Assembly: GCF_900114645.1 (NCBI RefSeq)
Contig: NZ_FOTR01000002.1
Coordinates: forward strand, 310,001-374,000
Source: Gracilibacillus orientalis
GTDB taxonomy: Bacteria; Bacillota; Bacilli; Bacillales; Amphibacillaceae
Direction of reading: 5' to 3'
DNA length: 64,000 bases
Both the position numbers and the translations under genes were made by a program. Positions within the stretch are counted from its first letter, which is position 1. Each line of letters begins with the position of its first letter. Of the stretch, positions 63,914 through 64,000 are shown piece after piece. The notes beneath the pieces were generated by a model. The model had not been told where the DNA came from. It saw only the letters and a list, made by a program, of their open reading frames with translations, and made no database searches.

Positions 63914-64000
63914 TGTACCTCCTGCTAATAAAATCAATTACGGATTGTTAAGCAGGAGTAAAGCATGCTAGATTATTAGATTTTAACTTGCTCTCACCCC

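Overview
The window looks like chromosomal DNA of a low-G+C, spore-forming Bacillota of the family Bacillaceae. The evidence is strong GGAGG-type ribosome sites, frequent TTG/GTG starts, a CotF-type spore coat protein, Maf, a class III fructose-1,6-bisphosphatase, a FosB-type thiol transferase, a YhjQ/Csp-type cysteine-rich protein, CcpA-type cre boxes and PhoP-type boxes. The gene mix resembles halotolerant genera such as Gracilibacillus or Virgibacillus, but the genus cannot be fixed from the sequence alone. I see no rRNA, tRNA, CRISPR array, intact transposase or prophage.

Layout. 0-5.2 kb: MazG-like protein, a bitopic membrane protein, maf, and a BMP-type lipoprotein paired with a chemotaxis receptor. 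5.3-11.2 kb: small accessory genes (VanZ, SRPBCC, two GNATs, a chloramphenicol-phosphotransferase-like kinase, DUF2935) and a decayed regulator-hydrolase pair. 11.4-15.7 kb: an orphan solute-binding lipoprotein, a 4 x 52-bp hairpin repeat and a membrane-anchored AraC regulator. 15.7-29.2 kb: an alpha-mannan locus on the minus strand. It reads from its own promoter as GH125 exo-mannosidase, solute-binding protein, two permeases, YesL-like protein, secreted GH76, Gfo/Idh/MocA oxidoreductase, two TIM-barrel isomerases and a cytoplasmic GH76. A GntR/LacI-type regulator sits upstream and a D-2-hydroxyacid dehydrogenase downstream. 29.4-44.7 kb: mixed housekeeping and accessory genes, including a surface-anchored 5'-nucleotidase, a short UvrA paralogue divergent from a tandem-MerR regulator, fbp, a CotF-like protein and a non-canonical KAS III. 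45.0-49.2 kb: alkaline phosphatase, bile-acid/sodium-symporter-family transporter and alditol oxidase. 49.3-54.8 kb: a run of short, unrelated, same-strand genes separated by hairpin elements, two of which are copies of one element. 55.0-64.0 kb: cysteine-rich copper-storage-like protein, NhaC-type antiporter, a 1,599-residue secreted multidomain protein, fosB and an MFS transporter.

How the parts work together. The secreted GH76 should cut alpha-1,6-mannan outside the cell. The ABC transporter would import the oligosaccharides, and the cytoplasmic GH76 and GH125 would reduce them to mannose. The oxidoreductase and isomerases suggest a further redox or epimerisation route. The transporter ATPase is not in the window and is probably a shared MsmX-type protein. 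The 5'-nucleotidase and the alkaline phosphatase share an identical promoter layout of four 11-bp-spaced PhoP-like hexamers followed 9 nt later by a -10, so they are probably one phosphate-starvation regulon. The 1,599-residue protein and the alditol oxidase carry near-consensus cre boxes, so both are probably under carbon catabolite control.
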